From the NCBI RefSeq assembly GCF_947489365.1, contig NZ_CANLDB010000002.1, forward strand, positions 620,001-684,000: a stretch of DNA of 64,000 bases, in the 5' to 3' direction. Of this stretch, positions 49,583 to 59,561 are shown in pieces. The notes beneath the pieces are model-generated. The model made no database searches. It was given only the letters and a program-made list of their open reading frames with translations, and was not told where the DNA came from. This DNA comes from an uncultured Nocardioides sp. (lineage in GTDB: Bacteria > Actinomycetota > Actinomycetes > Propionibacteriales > Nocardioidaceae). Made by a program: the position numbers and the translations under genes. Positions within the stretch are counted from its first letter, which is position 1, and each line of letters opens with the position of its first letter.

Positions 49583-51289
49583 GTGACGAGCAGGGAGCAC
49601 GTGGGGACGGCGGCACTCGCCGTGCTGCTCGCCGTGGCACTGGTGGTGGGGGTCAACCTCCTGGTGCCCGCGGGGCGCGCCCCGGCGTCGCCACCGGCGG
49701 GGGCGTCCGCGCCCGACGACGGGGCCCGGCCGCCGGGCATGCCGCGCAAGCCGAACCTCGTGGTCGTCATGGCCGACGACATGCGGTTCGACGACCTGCG
49801 CTTCGCCCCGCAGATCCGCAAGCTCGTCGCGAAACAGGGCCTGACCTTCCGCAACGCGTTCTCGAACTACCCGCTGTGCTGCCCGGCCCGGGCCTCGTTC
49901 CTCACCGGCCGCCTCGCGCGCAACCACGAGGTCTGGAGCCACAGCAAGCCCTGGGGGTACGGCGCGTTCGACGACTCCCGCACGCTCGCGACCGCGATGC
50001 GTGGCGCGGGCTACGAGACGGGCTTCGTCGGCAAGTACCTGAACGGCTACGGCGTCATGGACTCGAAGGTGAGCGGGCGGCCGTCGTACCGCTACGTGCC
50101 GCGCGGCTGGGACGAGTGGCACGCCGCCATCGAGAACCCGGGCCGCGAGGGCATCCACGGCGGCACGTACTACTACTTCGACACGCCGTACAACCGCAAC
50201 GGGCGCATCGACAACAGCTACGAGGGCCGCTACCAGAGCGACGTCATCGGCGACCTGTCGATCAGCACCATGCGGTCGGTGGCGGGGCGCAAGCCGTTCT
50301 TCCTCTACCTCAACTACGTCGCGCCCCACTTCGGCGGCCCCGACGAGCCCGACGACCCGCGGCCGATGAAGGACACGAAGGGCCGCACCTACCTGGCGGC
50401 CACCCCCGCCCGACCGGACTGGGTCAAGGGCCGGTACGACGACGTCATCTCCCACCCGCCGGGCCGTCCGCGCCGCGGCGGGCCCGCCGAGCGCGACAAC
50501 TCCGACAAGCCGCCGCGGATGCGCACCCTGACCGAGCCGACCTCCCGCGAGTGGGCCGCCGTCCGCGAGCTCACCCGCCAGCGGGCCGAGTCCATCCACG
50601 TGATGGACCGCCAGGTCGGCCGCCTCGTCAAGGCCCTGAAGAAGCGCGGCGAGTGGCAGGACACCGTCCTCGCCTTCACCTCCGACAACGGCTACTTCCT
50701 CGGCGAGCACCGCATGCGCCAGGGCAAGGTCTGGCCCCACGACCCGTCGCTGCGGGTGCCGCTCGTGATGACCGGTCCCGGCCTGCGCTCCGGCGGGACC
50801 CGCTACGACCCGGTCTCGACCGTCGACCTGTCCGCGACCCTGCTCGACCTCGCCGAGGCCGACCTGCCGTGGGGCCTCGACGGCACCAGCCGCGTCGACA
50901 CCCTCACCGCCGACCAGGGGTGGACGCAGGCCGTCCCCACCGAGGCCGTCCGGACCAGCCCGCTGCGGAAGAAGGCCGGCTTCTCCGGCCCCCGCACCGA
51001 GATCGGGGTGCGGACCTCACGCTGGGCCTACTTCCGCAACCGCGGCGGGCAGGACGAGCTGTACGACCTGCAGCGGGACCCGTTCCAGCAGCGCAGCGTC
51101 ATCCGCGACCCGGCGTACGCCGAGCAGCAGCGACTGCTGCGCGGGGTCTGGGACGAGCTGCGCGACTGCCGCGGTGCGTCCTGCCGGGTCGCCCTGCCGG
51201 GGCAGCTGCAGGCCGACGCCGCGGAGAACCGCACCCGCGGCGTCGAGTACGCCCGGCGCCACGACAAGGTCTACGGCTACCGCCGCTGA
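49583..51289 (+). CDS. Type I sulfatase (arylsulfatase), exported
   Basis: N-terminal signal/TM; 'PNLVVVMADDMRFDDL', formylglycine motif 'CCPARASFLTGR', 'TSDNGYFLGEHRM'. Confidence 0.93.
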   Translation: MTSREHVGTAALAVLLAVALVVGVNLLVPAGRAPASPPAGASAPDDGARPPGMPRKPNLVVVMADDMRFDDLRFAPQIRKLVAKQGLTFRNAFSNYPLCCPARASFLTGRLARNHEVWSHSKPWGYGAFDDSRTLATAMRGAGYETGFVGKYLNGYGVMDSKVSGRPSYRYVPRGWDEWHAAIENPGREGIHGGTYYYFDTPYNRNGRIDNSYEGRYQSDVIGDLSISTMRSVAGRKPFFLYLNYVAPHFGGPDEPDDPRPMKDTKGRTYLAATPARPDWVKGRYDDVISHPPGRPRRGGPAERDNSDKPPRMRTLTEPTSREWAAVRELTRQRAESIHVMDRQVGRLVKALKKRGEWQDTVLAFTSDNGYFLGEHRMRQGKVWPHDPSLRVPLVMTGPGLRSGGTRYDPVSTVDLSATLLDLAEADLPWGLDGTSRVDTLTADQGWTQAVPTEAVRTSPLRKKAGFSGPRTEIGVRTSRWAYFRNRGGQDELYDLQRDPFQQRSVIRDPAYAEQQRLLRGVWDELRDCRGASCRVALPGQLQADAAENRTRGVEYARRHDKVYGYRR

Positions 51290-51307
51290 CGCCGCGCGGT
51301 CCTCACC

Positions 51308-51796
51308 GGGTCTCGACGACGCGCGCTCGCTGCGCTCGCGGGCTGCTCGACCACCGGGCCTCCTTCAGCCGGTCGAGCAGCAGACTCGCGCCAGCGAGTC
51401 CGCGTTCAAGCCGGTCGAGCAGCAGACTCGCGCCAGCGAGTCCGCGTCGTCGAGACCACCGCCGCCAGGCGCCTCACCGGGTCTCGACGACGCGCGCTCG
51501 CTGCGCTCGCGGGCTGCTCGACCACCGGGGCTCCTTCAGTCGGTCGAGCAGCAGACTCGCGCCAGCGGGTCCGCGTTCAAGCCGGTCGAGCAGCAGACTC
51601 GCGCCAGCGAGTCCGCGTCGTCGAGACCACCGCCGCCGGGCGCCCCACCGGGTCTCGACGACGCGCGCTCGCTGCGCTCGCGGGCTGCTCGACCACCGGT
51701 GGGGGCGCACTCGCTGCGCTCGCAGGCTGCTCGACCAGCGGTAGGGGCGCGCTCGCTGCGCTCGCGGGCTGCTCGACCAGCGACGGGGGCGCGCTC
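51308..51796. repeat. Complex tandem/inverted repeat array (171-bp period, then about 42-bp units)
   Basis: GGGTCTCGACGACGCGCGCTCGCTGCGCTCGCGGGCTGCTCGACCACC at 51308, 51479 and 51650, with reversed copies CCGGTCGAGCAGCAGACTCGCGCCAGCGAGTCCGCG between. Confidence 0.95.
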
Positions 51797-53417
51797 AGGT
51801 CGTGGGCTCGGCGTCCTCGGGCCCCAGCTGGGGCTCCTCCTCGGTCGGCTCGGCGGGGACCCCGGACAGGGGGTCCTCGGCGATCTCGACGTCCGCGAGC
51901 TCGACGTACTCCCCCGCCGTGAAGTCGCCGGTGGTCTGCAGGGTCACCCACTGCAGGCCCACGGCGGCGCCGTCGCGGTAGGTCAGCAGGGTCACCATCG
52001 CCTCGCGACGGGGCTTGCTGCCCACGGCGATCGAGTACGCCGCCCCGCCGGTCGTGCCGGTGGTGAAGCGGACGCCGCGCTCGCCGTTCGAGCCCTCGTA
52101 CGCCTCGGGACCGATGCGGGAGTGGACGTGGCCGCCGAGCACCAGGTCGACGCAGCCGCGGGCGAGGGCGGCGTTGCCGAGGTTCGCGTCGTGGACCAGC
52201 AGCGTGTCGACCCGCTCGTCGTCGGCGTCGAGCGCGCACAGGTCGTCGGCGAGGTCCTGGCGGATCTCGTCGAAGGAGGCGCCGACCGCCGACCGGTCGG
52301 GGGTGAAGCTGCTCGCCCGGGGGTCGGGCACGCCCAGCAGGCGGGCACCACCGGGTCCGTCGACGGCCTCGCCGTCGAGGACGTCCCAGCCCTTCTCCGC
52401 GAGGTAGCGGGGCACGAACGCGCCCGCGTCGTGGTTGCCGGTGACCGACCACCGGTCGAGGTCGGAGAAGGCGGCGTCGAGGGAGTCCAGGCTGAACGCC
52501 TCCCAGGACTTGCCCGAGGAGGTGTCGTCGCCGGCGTCGTACACGGCGGTCGCCCCGCCCGCGTCGGCGATCGCGCGGGCGACGGGGTCCATGCCGATGT
52601 TGTCGTGCCGGTCCGAGACGAGGACGACGACCGTCTCGTCCTCCTCGGGCTGCCGCAGGTCGTCGGCGAGGTCGGTGGCGGCGTCGCGCGCCTCGTCGTA
52701 CCAGTCCTGGGCCTGCTCGTAGGTGTCGACCGCGCCCTGGATCAGCCCCCGGGTCTGGACCGTCGTGACGTCGGCGCGGACCTGCACCGCCCCGACCCCG
52801 TCGGGCACGGTCACGGCGTCGCCGACGAACTCCTGCAGGCCCTCCCACCGCTCGTCGTCGGTGAGCTCCTCGGGGACGCCCGACCACGGCTGCCAGACCA
52901 GCAGGACCGCCAGGGCCACCCCGGAGACCACCACGAGCCCGCCGGGGGTGCGGGTGCGTCGGAGCAGCTCGACGCGGCGCGCACGGCCCACGAGCACCCA
53001 CACCAGCACCGGGAGCGTGCCGGCCACCGCCCCGCGGAGCCCGGCGGCGACGGCCATGTCGACGACCGCGCCGCGCACGATCTCGACCTGGCCCTGGGGC
53101 TGGCTGGCGATGAAGGCGTAGCGGTCGACGAGCTCCTGGGTGGTCGACGCCTCGGTCTTGCCGAGCGTGATGTCGACGCCGAGGGGCTGCGGCGACGGCA
53201 GGCGTACGTCGGGCAGCACCGGTCCGCTGTGGACGGTCACCCAGGGCTCGCGGGTCGGGCTGACCGTCACGTCGTGGCTCGCCAGCTCGACCTCACGGCT
53301 GCCCCCGAGGAAGGCGGTGACGGCGACCGGCACCGCCACGACGGCCCACACCAGGGTCAGGAACAGGACCTTGAGCGCCACCCGTCGGGTCGAACGTCCG
53401 CCCGACGCCTCGCTCAC
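51795..53417 (-). CDS. Membrane-anchored metallophosphoesterase
   Basis: TM segments at N-terminus; 'VVLVSDRHDNIGMDPVARAIADAG', 'VTGNHDAG', 'LVLGGHVHSRIG'. Confidence 0.88.
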   Translation of the reverse strand: MSEASGGRSTRRVALKVLFLTLVWAVVAVPVAVTAFLGGSREVELASHDVTVSPTREPWVTVHSGPVLPDVRLPSPQPLGVDITLGKTEASTTQELVDRYAFIASQPQGQVEIVRGAVVDMAVAAGLRGAVAGTLPVLVWVLVGRARRVELLRRTRTPGGLVVVSGVALAVLLVWQPWSGVPEELTDDERWEGLQEFVGDAVTVPDGVGAVQVRADVTTVQTRGLIQGAVDTYEQAQDWYDEARDAATDLADDLRQPEEDETVVVLVSDRHDNIGMDPVARAIADAGGATAVYDAGDDTSSGKSWEAFSLDSLDAAFSDLDRWSVTGNHDAGAFVPRYLAEKGWDVLDGEAVDGPGGARLLGVPDPRASSFTPDRSAVGASFDEIRQDLADDLCALDADDERVDTLLVHDANLGNAALARGCVDLVLGGHVHSRIGPEAYEGSNGERGVRFTTGTTGGAAYSIAVGSKPRREAMVTLLTYRDGAAVGLQWVTLQTTGDFTAGEYVELADVEIAEDPLSGVPAEPTEEEPQLGPEDAEPTT

Positions 53418-54397
53418 CCGCGCGTCCGGGCGATCTCGTAGAGGGCGACACCGGCGGCCACGCCGGCGTTGAGGGACTCGATCCCCGGTGCCATCGGGAT
53501 GGACACGATCTGGTCGCAGGTCTCACGGGTGAGGCGCGCGAGGCCGTCGTCCTCGGCGCCGACGACGAGCACCAGCGGCCCGTCGGCGAGCTCCAGGCCG
53601 GGCAGGGAGACGTCGCCGTCCCCGGCGAGGCCGACGACCATGCAGCCGGCGTCGGCGTACGCCTTGAGCTGGCGGACCAGGTTGGTCGCCCGGGCCACCG
53701 GCACGCGGGCGGCCGTGCCGGCCGAGGTCTTCCACGCGGACGCGGTCATGCCGGCCGCGCGACGCTCGGGCACGAGCACGCCGTGGGCACCGAACGCGGC
53801 GGCGGAGCGGATGACGGCGCCGAGGTTGCGCGGGTCGGTGACGGAGTCGAGCGCCACGATCAGGGCCGGCTCCCCGGCCTCCGCCGCGCGGTCCAGGAGG
53901 TCGTCGGGGTGGGCGTACTCGAAGGCGGGCAGCCGGGCGGCGAGGCCCTGGTGGACCGCGCCGCCGGTCAGCCGGTCGAGGTCGGCCTTGGAGGCGGAGG
54001 TGAGCATCAGCCCGCGGTCCGCGGCGAGGGCGAACGCCTCCCGCATCCGGCCGTCACGCTCGGCGCCCTCCGCGACGAACAGCGCGGTGAGCGGCAGGCC
54101 GGCGCGCAGCGCCTCGACCACCGGGTTGCGACCGGCGACCCACTCGGCCTCGTCGCCGGCCCGCTTGCCCTTGCCCGGCGGGCGACGCGCACCCTTGCCG
54201 GGTCCGGCCTTGCCGCCGCCCTTGCCGCCACCGCTCGACGCGGAGCCGCTCTCGTACGACTTGTGGTACGGCCGGTCCTTCGCCTTGGGCGTCGGTCCCC
54301 GGCCCTCGAGGCCACGGCGGACGCGGCCCCCCGAGCCCGCGGTGGGGCCCTTCGAGGTCTTGCGGATCGCGCCGCGGCGCTGGGAGTTTCCGGGCAT
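53414..54397 (-). CDS. rlmB: 23S rRNA (guanosine-2'-O-)-methyltransferase, SpoU/TrmH family
   Basis: Basic N-terminus; 'WVAGRNPVVEALRAGLPLTALFVAEG', 'VIRSAAAFGAHGVLVPERRAAGMTASAWKTSAGTAARVPVARATNLVRQL'. Confidence 0.95.
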   Translation of the reverse strand: MPGNSQRRGAIRKTSKGPTAGSGGRVRRGLEGRGPTPKAKDRPYHKSYESGSASSGGGKGGGKAGPGKGARRPPGKGKRAGDEAEWVAGRNPVVEALRAGLPLTALFVAEGAERDGRMREAFALAADRGLMLTSASKADLDRLTGGAVHQGLAARLPAFEYAHPDDLLDRAAEAGEPALIVALDSVTDPRNLGAVIRSAAAFGAHGVLVPERRAAGMTASAWKTSAGTAARVPVARATNLVRQLKAYADAGCMVVGLAGDGDVSLPGLELADGPLVLVVGAEDDGLARLTRETCDQIVSIPMAPGIESLNAGVAAGVALYEIARTRG

Positions 54398-55788
54398 CAG
54401 GTGCTCCAGGTGGGGCCGTCGGGGGTGTCGGTGATCTCGACGCCGGCGGCCTTGAGGCGGTCGCGGATGTCGTCGGCGCGGGCCCAGTCCTTGTCGGCGC
54501 GGGCTCGTGCACGCTCCTCGAGGAGGCCAGCGACCAGGGCGTCGACGACGCCGGTGAGGCGGTCGTCGCTGCGCCCGCCCCAGGCGGGGTCGTCGGGGTC
54601 GACGCCGAGCACGCCGAGCATCGCGCGGACGGCGGTGGCCTCGGCGGCCGCGTCACCGCCCGCGGCGAGCGCGGAGTTGCCGGCGCGGACCGTGTCGTGG
54701 AGGACGGCGACGGCCGCGGGCGTGCCGAGGTCGTCGTCCATCGCGATGGCGAAGGCGTCGGGCAGGGCGTCGGGCAGGTCACCCGCCGGCGTGCCACCGG
54801 CGCGCTCGAGGAAGCCCTCGACCCGCCGGTACGCCGCGGCGGCCTCGTCGAGCGCCTCGAAGGAGAACTCGACGTGCGAGCGGTAGTGCGACGCGACCAG
54901 GTAGTAGCGCAGCTCGACCCCGCGGACCCGCTCGAGCACGTTCGGGACCAGCAGCGAGTTGCCGAGCGACTTGCTCATCTTCTCGCCGGAGGTGGTGATC
55001 CAGGCGTTGTGCATCCAGTACGACGCGAAGTCCTGGCCGGCGGCGCGGGACTGGGCCTGCTCGTTCTCGTGGTGCGGGAAGCGCAGGTCGACGCCACCGC
55101 CGTGGATGTCGAAGGCGTCGCCGAGGTACTTGCCCGCCATCGCGGAGCACTCGATGTGCCAGCCGGGGCGGCCACGGCCCCAGGGGCTCGGCCACGACGC
55201 GGTGCGCGGCTCGGAGTCCTTCGCACCCTTCCAGAGCGCGAAGTCGCGGGGGTCGCGCTTGCCCCGCGGGTCGGCGTCCTCGGCGGCCTCCATGTCGTCG
55301 ACGCGCTGGCGGGTCAGCTCGCCGTACGCCGGCCAGGAGGCGACGTCGAAGTAGACGTCGCCCGAGCCGTCGGCGGCCGGGTAGGCGTGGCCGCGGTCGA
55401 TCAGCTCGCCGATGAGCTCGAGCATCTCCGGGACGTGCGCCGTCGCGGCGGGCTCGTACGTCGGGGGCGCCACGTTGAGCAGCGCGTAGGCCTCGTCGAG
55501 CTGCCGCTTGGTGACCGCCGTCAGCGCCCACCAGGCCAGGCCCTGCTCCTCGCCCTTGGCGAGGATCTTGTCGTCGATGTCGGTCACGTTGCGGATGAAC
55601 GTGACCTCGTGGCCACGGACCTCCAGCCAGCGCCGCAGGACGTCGAAGCAGACGCCGCTGCGCACGTGGCCGACGTGCGGCGCGGACTGCACGGTGAGGC
55701 CGCAGAGGTAGATCCCTGCGTGCCCCGGGCGCAGGGGCACGAAGTCGCGGACCTCCCTGGTCGCGGTGTCGTGCAGTCGCAGTGGCAT
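54397..55788 (-). CDS. cysS: Cysteinyl-tRNA synthetase
   Basis: '[31 protein letters not shown]', '[13 protein letters not shown]', '[37 protein letters not shown]', '[12 protein letters not shown]'. Confidence 0.98.
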   Translation of the reverse strand: MPLRLHDTATREVRDFVPLRPGHAGIYLCGLTVQSAPHVGHVRSGVCFDVLRRWLEVRGHEVTFIRNVTDIDDKILAKGEEQGLAWWALTAVTKRQLDEAYALLNVAPPTYEPAATAHVPEMLELIGELIDRGHAYPAADGSGDVYFDVASWPAYGELTRQRVDDMEAAEDADPRGKRDPRDFALWKGAKDSEPRTASWPSPWGRGRPGWHIECSAMAGKYLGDAFDIHGGGVDLRFPHHENEQAQSRAAGQDFASYWMHNAWITTSGEKMSKSLGNSLLVPNVLERVRGVELRYYLVASHYRSHVEFSFEALDEAAAAYRRVEGFLERAGGTPAGDLPDALPDAFAIAMDDDLGTPAAVAVLHDTVRAGNSALAAGGDAAAEATAVRAMLGVLGVDPDDPAWGGRSDDRLTGVVDALVAGLLEERARARADKDWARADDIRDRLKAAGVEITDTPDGPTWST

Positions 55789-55891
55789 CCCCCGAGTCTA
55801 TTGGCCGTGCGGTGCGCCCCCCGCACGCCTCCCGCCACGCCCGAACGTGTGACTGCAGTGACTGGAGTGACTCGCGCTCTAGCCTGGTGCC

Positions 55892-57214
55892 ATGCCGTCC
55901 TTCCCCACGGCGCGAGGCGTCTCGGCCCTCCTCGGCCCTGCCCTGGCCGCCACCGCGCTGACCCTGCCCACCGCCGTCGTCCCGGCCGCCTCAGCCAGCT
56001 CGGGCGCCCCGGCGTCCGCGGCCCCCACCGCCGCCCGCGCCCAGGCCGAGCCCGCCGGCCGCCTGATCACCTACCGGGAGTGGGCCAGCGGCAAGCAGCT
56101 CGCCCAGGGCGCACGGGAGGACACCTACGTCTCGAAGGGCGCGCTGAGGCTGCGCTCGAAGGCCCCCGTCCGTCAGGTCGGCGACCGGCGCTACCAGGCC
56201 GGCACCTGGACCTCCCCCTGGACCTGGCCCGGCTACGGCCTCACCGAGATGGTCGCCTCCTGGGACGCCCGCACCCCCGGCGACAGCTGGATCCGCGTGG
56301 AAGCCCGCGGCCGCTCGGCCGGGCGCGAGTCGTCCTGGGACACCCTCGGCGAGTGGACCTCCGGCGAGGCCCGCGAGCGCACCACGATCTCCGGCCAGGA
56401 CGACGACCTGGCCCGCGTCAACGTCGACACCCTGCAGGCGACCACCGCGGCCGGCCTGCACTCCTGGCAGCTGCGGGTGACCCTGTTCAAGCGCGACGGA
56501 TCGACGACGGGCGTCCCGTCGGTCGACACGGTCGGCGCGATGGTCAGCCGCCTGCCGGACGACTCCCGGGTCGCGACGTCACGCACGGGCCCGGCCCGCG
56601 GGAAGGTCCTGGACGTCCCCCGCTACTCCCAGATGGTCCACCGCGGCCACTCCCCGCAGTGGGGCGGCGGCGGCGAGGCGTGGTGCAGCCCCACGTCGGT
56701 CTCGATGGTGCTCGACCACTACGACGCCCTGCCCAGCGAGGCCGAGTACGCCTGGACCGGCCCCGGCCACACCGCCGGCTTCGTCGACCACGCCGCCCGG
56801 ATGAGCTACGACCACGGGTACGACGGCGCCGGCAACTGGCCGTTCAACACGGCGTACGCGACCCAGCACGTGTCCGACGCCTTCGTCACCCGCCTGCGGA
56901 GCCTCCGCGAGGCGGAGCGGTTCATCGCCGCCGGGATCCCGCTGGTGGCCTCGATCCGCTTCGACGCGGGCCAGCTGAGCGGCGCCCCGATCTCGTCGTC
57001 CAACGGCCACCTGCTGGTGATCGTCGGCTTCACCCGCACCGGCGACGTGGTCGTCAACGACCCCGCCGCCTCGAGCCGCGACGGCGTCCGACGCGTGTAC
57101 GACCGGGCCCAGTTCGAGAACGTCTGGATCCCCACCTCCGGCGGCCTGGTCTACGTGATCCGCGACGGCCAGCCCCTCCCGAAGCGCGTGGCGGGCTCCA
57201 CCCGCAACTGGTGA
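55892..57214 (+). CDS. Secreted peptidase C39-like family protein
   Basis: Signal peptide; 'LDVPRYSQMVHRGHSPQWGGGGEAWCSPTSVSMVLDHY', 'SSSNGHLLVIVGFTRTGDVVVNDPAA'. Confidence 0.9.
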   Translation: MPSFPTARGVSALLGPALAATALTLPTAVVPAASASSGAPASAAPTAARAQAEPAGRLITYREWASGKQLAQGAREDTYVSKGALRLRSKAPVRQVGDRRYQAGTWTSPWTWPGYGLTEMVASWDARTPGDSWIRVEARGRSAGRESSWDTLGEWTSGEARERTTISGQDDDLARVNVDTLQATTAAGLHSWQLRVTLFKRDGSTTGVPSVDTVGAMVSRLPDDSRVATSRTGPARGKVLDVPRYSQMVHRGHSPQWGGGGEAWCSPTSVSMVLDHYDALPSEAEYAWTGPGHTAGFVDHAARMSYDHGYDGAGNWPFNTAYATQHVSDAFVTRLRSLREAERFIAAGIPLVASIRFDAGQLSGAPISSSNGHLLVIVGFTRTGDVVVNDPAASSRDGVRRVYDRAQFENVWIPTSGGLVYVIRDGQPLPKRVAGSTRNW

Positions 57215-57221
57215 GCCCCCT

Positions 57222-57330
57222 CGCTGGTTGAGGTGCGAGGAGCGCCAGCGACGAGCCTCGAAACCCGGTGACGGACCGACCGACCCTGCACCGGGTTTCG
57301 AGGCTCACTCCGTTCGCACCTCAACCAGCG
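57222..57330. repeat. Miniature inverted-repeat element
   Basis: CGCTGGTTGAGGTGCGA...GAGCCTCGAAACCCGGTG / CACCGGGTTTCGAGGCTC...TCGCACCTCAACCAGCG. Confidence 0.92.
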
Positions 57331-57383
57331 GCTGTTCCGTGCGCACCTCGACCTCCGGCGCTGCGCGTGGCGCGGGAACGCCC

Positions 57384-58958
57384 TCAGTCCTCCGTGACCG
57401 TGAAGTCGACCTCGTGCCAGCCGGTGGCGCCGTCGGGGACGGTGTCGGCGACGACCCCGGTCTGGGGGGCGCCGTCGGGGTCGAGGGCGCGGACGCGCAG
57501 CACGTGGTCGCCCGCGGGGACGTCGGGGAGCACGGCGCGCCACTGGAACCAGGAGTCGATGCGCCGGGAGTCGGCCACCTCGCCCGCGGTCCAGGCTCCG
57601 CCGTCGAGGGAGACCTCGACACCGCCGATGCCGGTGTGCTGGAACCACGCCATGCCCGCGGCGATGACGTCGCCGGCGGGGAGCTCGTCGCCCGAGCGGG
57701 GGACGTCGACCCGGGAGCCGATCTTCACCGGCCCCTGCTCGGACCAGCCGTTCTCGGTCCAGTACGCCGAGAAGCGGTCGAAGCGGGTGACCTCCCAGTC
57801 CACGACCCACTTGCAGGCCGAGACGTAGCCGTACAGGCCGGGCACCAGCGTGCGCACCGGGAAGCCGTGCTCCACCGGCAGGGGGACGCCGTTCATCGCG
57901 ACGGCGAGCATCGCCTTGCGGTCGTCGGTGAGGGCCTCGAGGGGGGTGCCGCACGTCCAGCCGTCCTCGGAGGTCTGCAGGACGGCGTCCGCCCCCTCCT
58001 GCACCCCGGCGAGAGCGAGCACGTCGGCGGTGAGCATCCCGCTCCACCAGGCGTTGCCGATGAGGTCGCCTCCGACCTCGTTGGAGACGCAGTTCAGCGT
58101 CGTCCACCGCTCGGTCAGGCTGCCGGAGAACAGGTCGTCGAAGTCGAGGACGACCTCGCGGTCGACCATCCCGTGGATGCGCAGGCGCCAGTCGGCCGGG
58201 TCGATGGTCGGGACGGCGAAGGCCGTGTGGATGACGTAGAAGGACGGGTTCGGCGTCTCCCAGGAGGTGACGCCGTCGACGCCGATCCGGGCGGCGGCGG
58301 GCACGGTCGGGCGGGTGACCTGCAGGCCGAGCAGCTGGCGGGCGCGCTCCACGCCCTGCCGACGGCGGGCGAGGACCTCCCCGCCGAGGCCCGCGAGGAC
58401 GGCGAACGCCCCCACCGCGCCCATCCGCACCAGCAGGTGGCGCCGCGTGTCGCCGCGCAGCCCGGTGGGCTCCTCCTCGCCGTCCTCCGTGGCCGCCCGG
58501 CCCGAGCCCGCGGCCCGCTCGTCCTGCACGCGCAGCGGCACGCAGAGCAGCGAGGTCACCACCAGCCAGGTCAGCAGACCGGTGAGGACCGGGAGCAGGT
58601 CGACCGAGGCGTTCGCCCCGGGGACCAGCAGGACGGCGACGCCCCCGATGCCGGCGAGGACGCCGTACGGGACCGCGGTCAGCCACCACGAGCGGCGACC
58701 GAGCCGGCCGGCCCAGGCGAAGACCGCGGTGAGGGTCACCAGGATGACGATGACCAGCGCGACCTTGTCGAAGACGCCGAACGCCTCGATGCCCCACTCG
58801 ATCAGCCCGGTGGGTGTCAGGCGGACCGCGAGCTCCGCGACGGCCACGACCGGTGTGGAGCGGACGTGGAGCACCGCGGCCACCAGGTGCGAGGTCGCCA
58901 GACCCGCCAGGCCGCCGAGCAGCCCGGCGAGCGACCAGGCGCCGCGCGGAGAACGCAT
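57384..58958 (-). CDS. Membrane-anchored molybdopterin-dependent oxidoreductase (sulfite oxidase/YedY-like)
   Basis: Four-TM N-terminus; 'TERWTTLNCVSNEVGGDLIGNAWWSGM', 'VEHGFPVRTLVPGLYGYVSACKWV', 'DGGAWTAGEV'. Confidence 0.9.
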   Translation of the reverse strand: MRSPRGAWSLAGLLGGLAGLATSHLVAAVLHVRSTPVVAVAELAVRLTPTGLIEWGIEAFGVFDKVALVIVILVTLTAVFAWAGRLGRRSWWLTAVPYGVLAGIGGVAVLLVPGANASVDLLPVLTGLLTWLVVTSLLCVPLRVQDERAAGSGRAATEDGEEEPTGLRGDTRRHLLVRMGAVGAFAVLAGLGGEVLARRRQGVERARQLLGLQVTRPTVPAAARIGVDGVTSWETPNPSFYVIHTAFAVPTIDPADWRLRIHGMVDREVVLDFDDLFSGSLTERWTTLNCVSNEVGGDLIGNAWWSGMLTADVLALAGVQEGADAVLQTSEDGWTCGTPLEALTDDRKAMLAVAMNGVPLPVEHGFPVRTLVPGLYGYVSACKWVVDWEVTRFDRFSAYWTENGWSEQGPVKIGSRVDVPRSGDELPAGDVIAAGMAWFQHTGIGGVEVSLDGGAWTAGEVADSRRIDSWFQWRAVLPDVPAGDHVLRVRALDPDGAPQTGVVADTVPDGATGWHEVDFTVTED

Positions 58959-59002
58959 GGGTGTGATTCTCACCCACGCACCGTCACGGGCATCATCTCG
59001 GT

Positions 59003-59500
59003 GTGAGCGCCGCCGGATCCGACAGCACCTCCCGCCCCCCGCGCACCGGGATCGGCACCGACGTCCACCGGCTCGCCGAGGGCGTCCCGATGCACCTCGC
59101 CGGCCTCGCGTGGCCCGACGAGCCGCGCGGCCTCGCCGGGCACTCCGACGGCGACGTCGCCGCGCACGCCGCGTGCGACGCGCTCCTCTCCGCCGCGGGG
59201 CTCGGCGACCTGGGCTCCCGCTTCGGGACCTCCCGACCGGAGTGGGCCGGCGCGGCCGGGACGGCGCTGCTCGAGGAGACCGCCCGCCTGGTCCGCGAGG
59301 CGGGCTTCACGATCGGCCACGTCGCCGTGCAGGTCATCGGGGAGCGCCCGCGCCTGTCCGGACGACGGGACGAGGCGCAGTCCGCCCTCGCCGCGGCGAC
59401 CGGCGGCACCGTCGCGGTGTCCGCCACCACCACCGACGGCCTCGGCCTCACCGGCCGCGGGGAGGGGGTCGCCGCGATCGCCACCGCCACCGTCTGGTGA
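59003..59500 (+). CDS. ispF: 2-C-methyl-D-erythritol 2,4-cyclodiphosphate synthase
   Basis: '[60 protein letters not shown]', '[17 protein letters not shown]'. Confidence 0.97.
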   Translation: MSAAGSDSTSRPPRTGIGTDVHRLAEGVPMHLAGLAWPDEPRGLAGHSDGDVAAHAACDALLSAAGLGDLGSRFGTSRPEWAGAAGTALLEETARLVREAGFTIGHVAVQVIGERPRLSGRRDEAQSALAAATGGTVAVSATTTDGLGLTGRGEGVAAIATATVW

Positions 59501-59561
59501 GGGTGCCCGTGTGGCGACGGCCACGGTGTGGTGAGTGCGACGGTGTGTCACAGTCACCCCC

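Noticed and set aside
51308-51796. Protein-coding repeats (ORF 51174-53441 'SLRSRAARPP')
   Set aside because: The repeats are palindromic and non-coding in character; the long plus-strand ORF is antisense to the metallophosphoesterase.
57222-57330. Integron attC site or IS end
   Set aside because: No integrase or transposase nearby and no R'/R'' core sites; better described as a MITE/REP-like element.
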